From NCBI GenBank assembly GCA_934307065.1, contig CAKRCD010000028.1, forward strand, positions 1 to 21,770: a DNA stretch of 21,770 nucleotides, read 5' to 3'. This DNA is from an uncultured Bariatricus sp. (GTDB lineage Bacteria; Bacillota; Clostridia; Lachnospirales; Lachnospiraceae). Each line of letters opens with the position of its first letter. Position 1 is the first letter of the stretch. Of the stretch, positions 15,875 through 21,770 are shown piece by piece. Below the pieces are notes generated by a model. The model saw only the letters and a list, made by a program, of their open reading frames with translations. It searched no databases and was not told where the DNA came from. The translations under genes and the position numbers were made by a program.

Positions 15875-16546
15875 ATGAGTTTTAATGATATTTTTAAATC
15901 CAGCTTTTTGGAGAATGTGACCAGTGTGTCCATGTTCGATATGGTAATCGCACTGACACTTGCATTTTGTATAGGAATGTTGATTTTTTTTGTTTATAAG
16001 AAAACATTTGCAGGAGTAATGTATTCTTCCAGTTTTGGAGTAACCTTAGTTGCGCTTACCATGATTTCCACGCTGGTTATTCTGGCAGTTACGTCGAACG
16101 TCGTGCTGTCCCTTGGTATGGTAGGTGCCCTTTCCATTGTGCGTTTTCGTACCGCAATTAAAGAACCACTTGATATTGCATTTTTGTTCTGGTCTATTGC
16201 AGCAGGAATCGTGCTTGCAGCGGGAATGATTCCGCTTGCAGTATTTGGAAGCATCATTATTGGAATCGTTCTGATGATATTTGCAAATACAAAATCCCAT
16301 ACAAATCCTTACATCGTAGTCCTTTCCTGCGAAAATCATGACAGTGAGGTTGCAGCAACTGAATTTTTGAAAAAAGAAGTTACGAAATGTGTAGTGAAAA
16401 GTAAGACCGTAAGAAAAGGAGCGATTGAGCTGAATGTAGAAATCCGAATGAAAGAAGACAATACAGATTTTATCAATATCCTTTCGGAAATGAACGGGGT
16501 AAACAGTGCCGTGCTCGTCAGCTACAATGGAGACTACATGGGATAA
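15875..16546 (+). CDS. DUF4956 membrane protein
   Basis: A 223-residue integral membrane protein of the DUF4956 family. There are about four hydrophobic segments within residues 15-135, and the family hallmark GALSIVRFRTAIKEP lies around residues 83-97. The last 85 residues are a soluble, charged domain. The function is unproven; constant association with VTC-domain genes suggests that it anchors the polymerase or forms a channel for its product. AGAAGGAGAAG precedes the ATG, 70 bp after the VTC gene and 13 bp before the CotH gene, so the three form an operon. Confidence 0.9.
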   Translation: MSFNDIFKSSFLENVTSVSMFDMVIALTLAFCIGMLIFFVYKKTFAGVMYSSSFGVTLVALTMISTLVILAVTSNVVLSLGMVGALSIVRFRTAIKEPLDIAFLFWSIAAGIVLAAGMIPLAVFGSIIIGIVLMIFANTKSHTNPYIVVLSCENHDSEVAATEFLKKEVTKCVVKSKTVRKGAIELNVEIRMKEDNTDFINILSEMNGVNSAVLVSYNGDYMG

Positions 16547-16559
16547 AGGAGGCTGAAAA

Positions 16560-18452
16560 ATGTCAAAACATAAATGGACAGACCGAATCTGCTGTATTGC
16601 TATTGTTCTATCCATGGTCCTTGCACTTTTCATGACGAAAGCAGAAAGCCTCGGTGTGACAAATGCCCGTCTGACAACTGATTATGAAAGCACCCTGTTT
16701 GATACTTCCAAAGTACATACCATTGATATTGTCATGGATGACTGGGACGAATTTATTTCCGAGTGCACCAGTGAAGAATATTCGGCATGCAGTGTGATTA
16801 TTGACAATGAAGCCTACAAAAATGTTGCCATTCGTGCCAAAGGAAATACGTCACTGACGCAGGTGGCATTCTATGGAAATGACAGATACAGCTTTAAAAT
16901 TGAGTTTGACCACTATGACAGCACGAAGAATTATTATGGTCTGGATAAGCTTTGCCTGAACAATATTATTCAGGATAATACCTATATGAAAGATTATCTC
17001 TGTTATCAGATGATGTCCTACTACGGTGTAGATTCCCCGCTTTGCAGCTTTGTCTATATTACGGTAAATGGAGAAGACTGGGGACTGTATCTGGCAGTAG
17101 AAGGAATTGAAGATGCATTTCTGGAACGAAACTACGGAGCAGATTATGGAAATCTCTACAAGCCGGACAGCCAGAGTAATGCAAGCGGTGCCGGTAAAGA
17201 CGCAGGCGGCAGAGAAGACTCAGGCGACAGAGACCCTGCAAACATGGACAAAAACATGGATGGAAATATGGGCGGAAATGCAGATTCAGCGGCAGAGGAT
17301 AATTCCAGTGAAAATACAGAGAAACCGGCTGGAAACAAACCGGGCAATGGAGACATGCAGCCGCCAGAAGACATGGAACAGCCGGGAGATGGCGAGATGC
17401 AAGGTCCGGGTGGAAATGGAGACAAGGGTGGTATGTCTATGGGTTCCGATGATGTATCTCTGATTTATTCCGATGATGAATGCAGCAGTTATTCCAACAT
17501 TTTTGATAATGCCAAGACTGATATTTCTAATGATGATAAAGACAGACTGATTGCTTCTCTGAAAGCATTAAACGAAGGAGAAAACATAGAAGATGTGGTA
17601 AATGTAGATGAAGTCATTCGTTACTTTGTTGTCCACAACTTTACCTGTAATTTTGACAGCTACACCGGTTCTATGATTCATAATTACTATCTGTATGAAA
17701 AAGATGGACAGTTATCCATGATTCCATGGGATTATAACCTTGCATTTGGCGGATTCCAGAATGCGGAAGATGCAACTGCACTGGTAAACTATCCGATTGA
17801 TGATCCTGTATCTGGCGGAACCATTGATTCCAGACCAATGCTTGCATGGATATTTGCAAATGAAGAATATACAGAGATGTACCATCAGTATTTTGCAGAG
17901 TTTATCAGTGATTTCTTTGACAGTGGATATTTTGAAGAAATGATAGATGAAGTGCATGACCTGATTGCTCCATATGTGGAAAAAGACCCGACAAAATTCT
18001 GTACTTATGAAGAATTTGAAACCGGAATTTCCACATTGAAAGAATTCTGCCTGCTTCGTGCAAAGAGCATCAGTGGACAGCTTAATGGCAGCATTCCATC
18101 TACTTCAGAGGAACAAAACCAGAATAGCGACAGCCTGATTTCTGCAGAAAATATTACCATATCCGATATGGGAAGTATGAATAATAACCAAGGTGGCATG
18201 GGAGGTCCGGGCGGCAATGGCGGACCGAATATGGAAGATGCTCCGAATGACGAAGGTAATCCGGATATGGAAAATACCCCAAATGGAGAAGGTACTCCGG
18301 ATAAGGGAAATGCCCCAAATGGAGAAGGTGCTCCGGATATGTGGAATGCCCCAAATGGAGAGGGTGTTCCGAATAAGGGGAATGGACCAAATGGCGAGAA
18401 TAATCCGAGTATGGCAGGAACTTCAGACTCAGAAGAGGAAGCGCAACAATAG
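16560..18452 (+). CDS. Secreted CotH-kinase family protein with low-complexity regions
   Basis: A 630-residue exported protein. A hydrophobic segment at residues 9-27 acts as signal or anchor. The CotH kinase domain is split: residues 54-200 contain AIRAKGNTS and LYLAVEGIEDAFLERNYG (Glu181), and residues 300-510 contain IPWDYNLAFGG (Asp391, Asn393), which matches the metal-binding motif of CotH. Between them lies a Gly/Asp/Asn/Met-rich insert (about 203-292). The last 110 residues form a second disordered tail with five 12-residue repeats. CotH proteins phosphorylate protein side chains, first shown for spore-coat CotB; here the setting is an envelope polyphosphate operon, so the target is unknown. 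AGGAGG precedes the ATG. No convincing terminator follows. Confidence 0.9.
   Translation: MSKHKWTDRICCIAIVLSMVLALFMTKAESLGVTNARLTTDYESTLFDTSKVHTIDIVMDDWDEFISECTSEEYSACSVIIDNEAYKNVAIRAKGNTSLTQVAFYGNDRYSFKIEFDHYDSTKNYYGLDKLCLNNIIQDNTYMKDYLCYQMMSYYGVDSPLCSFVYITVNGEDWGLYLAVEGIEDAFLERNYGADYGNLYKPDSQSNASGAGKDAGGREDSGDRDPANMDKNMDGNMGGNADSAAEDNSSENTEKPAGNKPGNGDMQPPEDMEQPGDGEMQGPGGNGDKGGMSMGSDDVSLIYSDDECSSYSNIFDNAKTDISNDDKDRLIASLKALNEGENIEDVVNVDEVIRYFVVHNFTCNFDSYTGSMIHNYYLYEKDGQLSMIPWDYNLAFGGFQNAEDATALVNYPIDDPVSGGTIDSRPMLAWIFANEEYTEMYHQYFAEFISDFFDSGYFEEMIDEVHDLIAPYVEKDPTKFCTYEEFETGISTLKEFCLLRAKSISGQLNGSIPSTSEEQNQNSDSLISAENITISDMGSMNNNQGGMGGPGGNGGPNMEDAPNDEGNPDMENTPNGEGTPDKGNAPNGEGAPDMWNAPNGEGVPNKGNGPNGENNPSMAGTSDSEEEAQQ
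18237..18416 (+). repeat. Five tandem 36-bp repeats in the CotH C-terminal tail
   Basis: Five in-frame copies of a 12-residue unit with consensus N-x-P-N-G-E-G-x-P-D-x-x; the first and last copies are more divergent. They follow a Gly-rich stretch (GGMGGPGGNGG). The array is likely unstable in copy number and probably encodes an extended spacer or wall-associated segment. Confidence 0.88.
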
Positions 18453-18503
18453 ATTCCCCCAATTTTATTTTCTATATATATGATTAAGATTTTGTTAACA
18501 TAC

Positions 18504-18532
18504 TTGACATATATCGAAAACCTTGTTATCAT
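18504..18532 (+). promoter_or_regulatory. Strong sigma-A promoter of the degV-family gene
   Basis: Perfect -35 TTGACA (18504-18509), 17-bp spacer, -10 TATCAT (18527-18532). The leader of about 55 bases holds a small hairpin, GTAGT/ACTAC (18544-18548/18556-18560), and a CGCTT/AAGCG pair (18535-18539/18580-18584) whose right arm touches the GAGG ribosome site. Confidence 0.85.
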
Positions 18533-18596
18533 ATCGCTTGTAAGTAGTATTTAAAACTACATAGAACGGTTAAATAATAAAGCGAGGATAACATCA

Positions 18597-19427
18597 ATGA
18601 AAATAAAAATAATTTCGGATTCCGCATCTAATGTATATAGCATTCCAGAAGAGGATTATGTGTCTGTTCCAATGAAGATTGTCACAGACCAGAAAGAATA
18701 TGTGGATAATCCGGATTTGGATGTCCGTCAGATGGTAGAAGAATTACGGGCATATAAAGGACGAAGTGGTACTGCCTGTCCAAACCATGGTGACTGGCTG
18801 GAGGCATTTGGTAAAGATGAATTCATTATCTGCATCACAATTACAGGCAAGTTATCGGGAAGTTATAATGCGGCCCGGCTTGCGAAGGAAGAATATGAGG
18901 AAGAATTCCCGGAAAGAAAAGTATTTGTTCTGGATTCTCTGTCAGCAGGACCTGAGATGCATCTGCTCATAGAAAAAATTGAACAGCTCCGTGAGATAGA
19001 ATCAAATTTTGAAACCATATGTGAAAAAACACAGGAGTACAGTAACCACATCACTATGTTATTTGCACTGGAATCTATGAAAAATCTTGCAAATAATGGC
19101 AGAATCAGTCCGGCAGCAGCCAAGATTGCAGGGGTACTCGGTATTCGCGCAATCGGAAAAGCACAAGATGGAGAGTTACAGATGAATGCAAAATGCCGGG
19201 GTGAAAAGGGCGCACTGGCAGAAATCCTGAAGGAAATGAAAGACTACGGATATGAAGGCGGAAAAGTCATTTTGGACCATTGCCTGAATCCGAAAATAGC
19301 TGAGAAAATGAAAGCGGAAATACAGAAAGAATTTCCACAGGCAGAAGTCCGAATTGGAGAGACTACAGGGCTTTGCAGCTTTTACGCTGAAAAAGGCGGA
19401 CTTATGCTAGGGTTTGAAACAAAATAA
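18597..19427 (+). CDS. DegV family (fatty-acid-binding, FakB-like) protein
   Basis: A 276-residue cytoplasmic protein of the DegV fold, which holds a single fatty acid between two domains; FakB members present it to the kinase FakA for phosphorylation and entry into phospholipids. Visible family features: N-terminal IISDSASN, the PMKIV strand, the first-domain motif SGTACPNHGDW, ITGKLSGSYNAA, VLDSLSAGPEM, and C-terminal GETTGLCSFYAEKGGLMLGF. Many Firmicutes carry several DegV paralogues, so its exact lipid or role cannot be fixed. It has its own promoter and terminator, and therefore appears monocistronic. Confidence 0.92.
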   Translation: MKIKIISDSASNVYSIPEEDYVSVPMKIVTDQKEYVDNPDLDVRQMVEELRAYKGRSGTACPNHGDWLEAFGKDEFIICITITGKLSGSYNAARLAKEEYEEEFPERKVFVLDSLSAGPEMHLLIEKIEQLREIESNFETICEKTQEYSNHITMLFALESMKNLANNGRISPAAAKIAGVLGIRAIGKAQDGELQMNAKCRGEKGALAEILKEMKDYGYEGGKVILDHCLNPKIAEKMKAEIQKEFPQAEVRIGETTGLCSFYAEKGGLMLGFETK

Positions 19428-19444
19428 TGGTAAAAAGGTAAAAT

Positions 19445-19495
19445 AGCCAGTTATCTGACGAGATAAAAATCTCATGGATGACTGGCTCTTATTTT
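19445..19495 (+). terminator. Intrinsic terminator after the degV-family gene
   Basis: A long hairpin: outer stem AGCCAGTTATC (19445-19455) with GATGACTGGCT (19477-19487), inner stem GAGAT/ATCTC (19460-19464/19469-19473) with an AAAA loop, followed by CTTATTTT. Confidence 0.88.
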
Positions 19496-19512
19496 GGAAT
19501 TTAAGGAGATTC

Positions 19513-19602
19513 GTGTGCTTTTTTGCAAAGAAACCTATGGTTGCGCTGGTGCAACCAGCAAGTGCTTGTAATAAATGCTTTTTTAATTTAACTTACAATT
19601 AA
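19513..19602 (+). CDS. Possible 29-residue leader peptide or small protein
   Basis: A GTG-started ORF with AAGGAG five bases upstream, ending 27 bases before the exported-protein gene. The product starts MCFFAKKPMVALVQPA, contains a CNKC motif and is hydrophobic with three cysteines. Within it is a dyad GGTTGC-6-GCAACC (19538-19543/19550-19555). Its position suggests a leader peptide or a small secreted or membrane peptide. I know no family for it. Coding status is uncertain: only the ribosome site and placement support it. Confidence 0.3.
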   Translation: MCFFAKKPMVALVQPASACNKCFFNLTYN

Positions 19603-19629
19603 AAAATTATACGAGTAGGAGAATTTGTT

Positions 19630-20115
19630 ATGAAAGATGTAAAGCAAAAATTGAGTATGTTATTTGCCATGTGTGTTATTTTTAATGCATTCTTTTGGGT
19701 TTCCTTGCCCGTTCATGCGTCTTCAGAAAATACCACCACAGTGGCAGAGTATGATTTGAAAGAAGGTGGAACGCAAAGATTCGAAATAATTGATGAGCAA
19801 GGAGAATGTATTGAAGTTACGGTTACTGAGTTAGAAAAAACAAGTCGAATTTCAAATGGTTCCTATAATGTGGAATTTTCAAAACCATTATCCTGGCAAG
19901 CAGGCTTTTATGTGGATGTTAAAAACAATCAGATAATTTCTGCGTATTCACCTTATTATAAAGTAGATATAGGAAGAATTTATAATGACACGTTGAAAAA
20001 AGATAGTAACGTGAAGGTCTCATATCACTTTACATATCAACAATATGTTAGATATTACAGCACAGGTATATATGCACAGATTACGAATAGTACTATGAGA
20101 GTTTCGATGATATAA
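19630..20115 (+). CDS. Small exported protein, resembles DUF5626
   Basis: A 161-residue protein with a signal peptide (lysines at residues 2, 5 and 7, hydrophobic core about 9-27, probable cut after VHAS near residue 32). The mature part of about 130 residues is beta-rich and contains NGSYNVEF, WQAGFYVDVKNNQIISAY and a C-terminal alternation of polar and aromatic residues. The pattern agrees with what I remember of DUF5626 secreted proteins of Clostridia; no function is known. TAGGAGAA precedes the ATG. Base composition is more AT-rich than in the metabolic genes upstream, in keeping with an accessory region. It converges on the XRE regulator gene with only three bases between the stop codons. 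Confidence 0.75.
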   Translation: MKDVKQKLSMLFAMCVIFNAFFWVSLPVHASSENTTTVAEYDLKEGGTQRFEIIDEQGECIEVTVTELEKTSRISNGSYNVEFSKPLSWQAGFYVDVKNNQIISAYSPYYKVDIGRIYNDTLKKDSNVKVSYHFTYQQYVRYYSTGIYAQITNSTMRVSMI

Positions 20116-20118
20116 AAT

Positions 20119-20631
20119 TCAGAGGGCAACCATTTTTATGGTTGCCTTTCCATATTTGAAAAAATAATCATTTATTACAATTCCAGCATTCATTAAGTTA
20201 ATAATCAGACATACAATTAAAATCATCCAAACTAATGCTGATAATTTTTGTTTTCTTATAATACAAAACAGAATGATTCCCAAATTAAGAAATAGACCTA
20301 TAAGAGGAACGATACAAGACAACAAAGTCACAGCTACAATGCCAAAAGATTCATGATTAAAAGTAAAATTGTTACTTTGATTTTCTTGTTTTTCTTGAAA
20401 GGGATTTTCGACAGTATTCTTTGTTGAAGATTCTTGGTTATCTTTTATTAGGTAATCGACAGAAACGTTATAAAGTTCACTTAAAATAATTAAATTATCT
20501 ATATCAGGATATGCTTTACCTGTTTCCCATTTTGATACAGATTGTCTTGAAATATTTAATGCTTCGGCAACATCTTTTTGAGATAGTTCTGCTTTTTCTC
20601 TCGCATTTTTTAATTTTTCTGATAAGTTCAT
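20119..20631 (-). CDS. XRE-family transcription regulator with C-terminal membrane segments
   Basis: A 170-residue protein. Residues 5-60 are a Cro/CI helix-turn-helix (LSQKDVAEALNISRQSVSKW, then ETGKAYPDIDNL). A polar linker (about 70-98) leads to two hydrophobic stretches near residues 100-120 and 128-150, so it is probably a membrane-bound DNA-binding protein, a form common in Firmicutes. I chose the ATG at 20631 because GGGGGA lies nine bases upstream; the reading frame extends back to 20718 but would cross the -10 and -35 boxes. The last codons lie inside the hairpin shared with the convergent gene. Target genes are unknown; autoregulation is plausible. Confidence 0.9.
   Translation of the reverse strand: MNLSEKLKNAREKAELSQKDVAEALNISRQSVSKWETGKAYPDIDNLIILSELYNVSVDYLIKDNQESSTKNTVENPFQEKQENQSNNFTFNHESFGIVAVTLLSCIVPLIGLFLNLGIILFCIIRKQKLSALVWMILIVCLIINLMNAGIVINDYFFKYGKATIKMVAL
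20123..20150 (+). terminator. Terminator of the exported-protein gene, inside the XRE coding end
   Basis: A perfect 9-bp stem GGCAACCAT/ATGGTTGCC (20125-20133/20138-20146) with a TTTT loop followed by TTTC, just after the stop at 20115. The same bases encode the final residues of the minus-strand regulator. Confidence 0.85.
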
Positions 20632-20654
20632 TATTATATTTCCCCCATATAAGT

Positions 20655-20694
20655 AATCTGTTATCAGTTTACTAAGATTTTTAGCCTTTGTCAA
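20655..20694 (-). promoter_or_regulatory. Promoter and candidate operator of the XRE regulator
   Basis: On the minus strand, perfect -35 TTGACA (20694-20689), 17-bp spacer, -10 TAAACT (20671-20666). Directly downstream is the dyad CTGATAACAG, which extends to AACTGATAACAGATT (20670-20655, minus), near the expected start of transcription. This is a natural autoregulation site for the XRE protein; that is inference. Confidence 0.6.
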
Positions 20695-20718
20695 TGAAAG
20701 CACTTTGTGGTTGCTCAA

Positions 20719-20916
20719 ATGCGCCTGATAAGTTCTTTGAATTTGAAGGATTTTTGCGTATGTTTATGATAGTTCATAGCAAATATCAACATGAGGAGAG
20801 GTGGTCCCATTGGTGCAAGTGTAGTGCATAAACAGTCAAAGAAATTTATTTATTAATATTTACGGAAAATAATATAAGGATTTTTATTGGAAAAGAGTGT
20901 AAATATAGAAAATATA
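20719..20916. other. AT-rich intergenic stretch without a clear gene
   Basis: Between the XRE promoter and the lipoprotein promoter lies AT-rich sequence. The only coding-like item is a 21-codon ORF at 20791-20856 on the plus strand (starting MRRGGPIGAS) with no ribosome site. I see no RNA gene or repeat. Confidence 0.4.
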
Positions 20917-20925
20917 TGGTAAGAT
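20917..20925 (+). promoter_or_regulatory. Extended -10 promoter of the small lipoprotein gene
   Basis: TGGTAAGAT gives an extended -10 about 55 bases before the start codon. No good -35 is present at 16-18 bp, which such promoters tolerate. Confidence 0.4.
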
Positions 20926-20980
20926 ATTAATAGGAAAGTCACTCAACAACAGATGTTTTGAAAATGCGGAGGTATGACGT

Positions 20981-21487
20981 ATGAGGAAAAGAAGTTGGAG
21001 TTTATTGATGGTGGCATTGGTTTTACTGGCACTGGTTTTTGGGGGATGCAGCCAGAAAAGTTCATCTACGGATGAGGTAAGTGATGCGGCACGGACAGTG
21101 ATTGAAACATTTATGACTTGTCCAAACGAAGACCTTTATAACGATACCATGAAAGGGGCAATAGGTTCTGGTACAGAAAAGATTTCAGATGAAGAATGGG
21201 AAAAAATAAATGCAGCCTATGAAAAAGTTTCAGAAAATTGGGAAAAAGCAATTGGCAAATATTTTGCGGATAATAGTCTGGAAAAATTTGTAGATGACGG
21301 ATATGTAAACCGATATATGAGTGAAGGCAAGCAGATGAAGGTTGAGTCGATGGAACTGCTTGAGAAAGATGATTCCACCGAAAAAGTAAAAGTGACTGCA
21401 CTGGTAGAAGGTAAAGAACAAGAAATTACTGTAGAATTTAAATATAATCCGGATGGACGAATTTGGAAAGTGAACTTAATTGAATAG
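20981..21487 (+). CDS. Small lipoprotein of unknown function
   Basis: A 168-residue membrane-anchored lipoprotein. The signal peptide has an Arg/Lys start, the core SLLMVALVLLALVF and lipobox FGGC (Cys23), followed by a short Ser-rich linker. Residues about 33-110 are predicted helical and charged, with motifs ISDEEWEKINAAYEKV and NWEKAIGKYF. The C-terminal 45 residues look like beta strands ending KYNPDGRIWKVNLIE, reminiscent of small NTF2-like lipoproteins, but I cannot assign a family. GGAGGT lies seven bases before the ATG; the nearby ATG at 20974 is out of frame. It is a single gene with its own terminator. Confidence 0.87.
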   Translation: MRKRSWSLLMVALVLLALVFGGCSQKSSSTDEVSDAARTVIETFMTCPNEDLYNDTMKGAIGSGTEKISDEEWEKINAAYEKVSENWEKAIGKYFADNSLEKFVDDGYVNRYMSEGKQMKVESMELLEKDDSTEKVKVTALVEGKEQEITVEFKYNPDGRIWKVNLIE

Positions 21488-21495
21488 GGAAAATG

Positions 21496-21527
21496 GGGTG
21501 TTCAAATATAAATGGACACCCTTTTCT
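21496..21527 (+). terminator. Intrinsic terminator after the small lipoprotein gene
   Basis: GGGTGTTC (21496-21503) pairs with GGACACCC (21514-21521, one G-T pair) across a 10-base AT loop, followed by TTTTCTTT. It lies nine bases after the stop codon. Confidence 0.88.
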
Positions 21528-21663
21528 TTGGCAATAAATACAAGGGTTTCTTGAGTATTCGGCTTGTTTTACGTATTAAAATATGCTACTCTAATGAAAA
21601 GCATTATTTTTCTAACATTCTGGCGGAAACGCATTCGTACTACATTTCGAAAGTTTTATTATG

Positions 21664-21706
21664 AAATCTCAATGCTTTGTTACCAATCAATAAAGCAGTG
21701 AGATTT
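21664..21706. repeat. Inverted repeat in the 3' noncoding end of the window
   Basis: AAATCTCA-AT-GCTTT (21664-21678) is repeated inverted as AAAGC-AG-TGAGATTT (21692-21706): 13 pairs, one 2x2 internal loop, 13-base apical loop. No T-run follows on either strand, so it is not a typical terminator. A weaker hairpin, ACATTT/AAATGT (21720-21725/21735-21740) followed by TTTT, lies nearby. The interval 21522-21770 holds no gene that I can support. Confidence 0.55.
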
Positions 21707-21770
21707 GAATAAAGAAAATACATTTGTATTTATGAAATGTTTTTGGCTATAAGTGTATTTAGAATGATAT

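Noticed and set aside
17107..18532. Long frames on both strands over the CotH gene
   Set aside because: They are shadows of the low-complexity insert and tail, whose repetitive codons keep other frames open. They have no start signals.
18540..18596. Regulatory RNA in the degV-family leader
   Set aside because: The pairs are only 5 bp long and one begins at the transcription start; too weak to call.
20632..20718. Longer N-terminus for the XRE regulator
   Set aside because: It would run through the promoter -10 and -35 boxes, and the helix-turn-helix begins normally at the ATG at 20631.
1..21770. tRNA, rRNA, CRISPR, insertion sequence or prophage genes
   Set aside because: No cloverleaf, no regularly spaced repeats, and no transposase, integrase or phage protein found in any frame.

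Overview
The window looks like chromosomal DNA of a strictly anaerobic, low-to-moderate-GC Firmicute of class Clostridia, most likely a gut Lachnospiraceae. I infer this from gene content and style: double-cubane/2-hydroxyacyl-CoA dehydratase-type reductases, rubrerythrins, a multi-cluster [FeFe] hydrogenase with a GltD-like partner, a VTC/DUF4956/CotH operon, AGGAGG ribosome-binding sites and consensus sigma-A promoters. I see no tRNA, rRNA, CRISPR array, insertion sequence or phage gene.

Layout. (1) 1-2062, minus strand: an amino-acid ABC importer (lipoprotein, permease, ATPase cut by the window edge) behind a TTGACT/TAATAT promoter whose spacer holds a perfect 14-bp palindrome. (2) 2023-4342, minus strand: two overlapping genes of the 2-hydroxyacyl-CoA dehydratase D-component / double-cubane-cluster superfamily, with no activator ATPase beside them. 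(3) 4579-6600, plus strand, divergent from (2): a rubrerythrin with a rubredoxin domain at each end, then a four-domain fusion (flavin reductase, rubredoxin, rubrerythrin, rubredoxin) whose last 177 residues are a clear duplicate of the first protein. (4) 6686-12667, plus strand: one apparent five-gene operon in which a NitT/TauT-type ABC importer runs directly into a GltD-like flavoprotein and an [FeFe] hydrogenase. (5) 12668-13045: a noncoding stretch packed with consecutive hairpins. (6) 12979-14971: an OmpR-type response regulator and its histidine kinase. (7) 15067-18452: VTC-domain polyphosphate polymerase, DUF4956 membrane protein and CotH-kinase protein. (8) 18504-19487: a DegV protein under its own strong promoter. 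(9) 19488-21770: small accessory genes (exported DUF5626-like protein, XRE regulator with membrane tail, small lipoprotein), two possible short ORFs and AT-rich DNA with inverted repeats.

How they may work together. Regions 2 to 4 share an anaerobic electron-transfer theme. The rubrerythrins would reduce peroxide, and the fusion could carry electrons from NAD(P)H through flavin and rubredoxin to its own diiron site. The double-cubane-type proteins suggest ATP-driven low-potential reductions. The hydrogenase pair would exchange electrons between NAD(P)(H), probably ferredoxin, and H2. Regions 6 and 7 look like an envelope module: a two-component system next to polyphosphate synthesis and a secreted CotH-type kinase, with a tandem CTAAG repeat in front of the VTC gene as a candidate regulator site. 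Best leads for something undescribed: the structured intergenic element at 12691-12935, the activator-less double-cubane pair, the rubrerythrin fusion, and the transporter locked into a hydrogenase operon.
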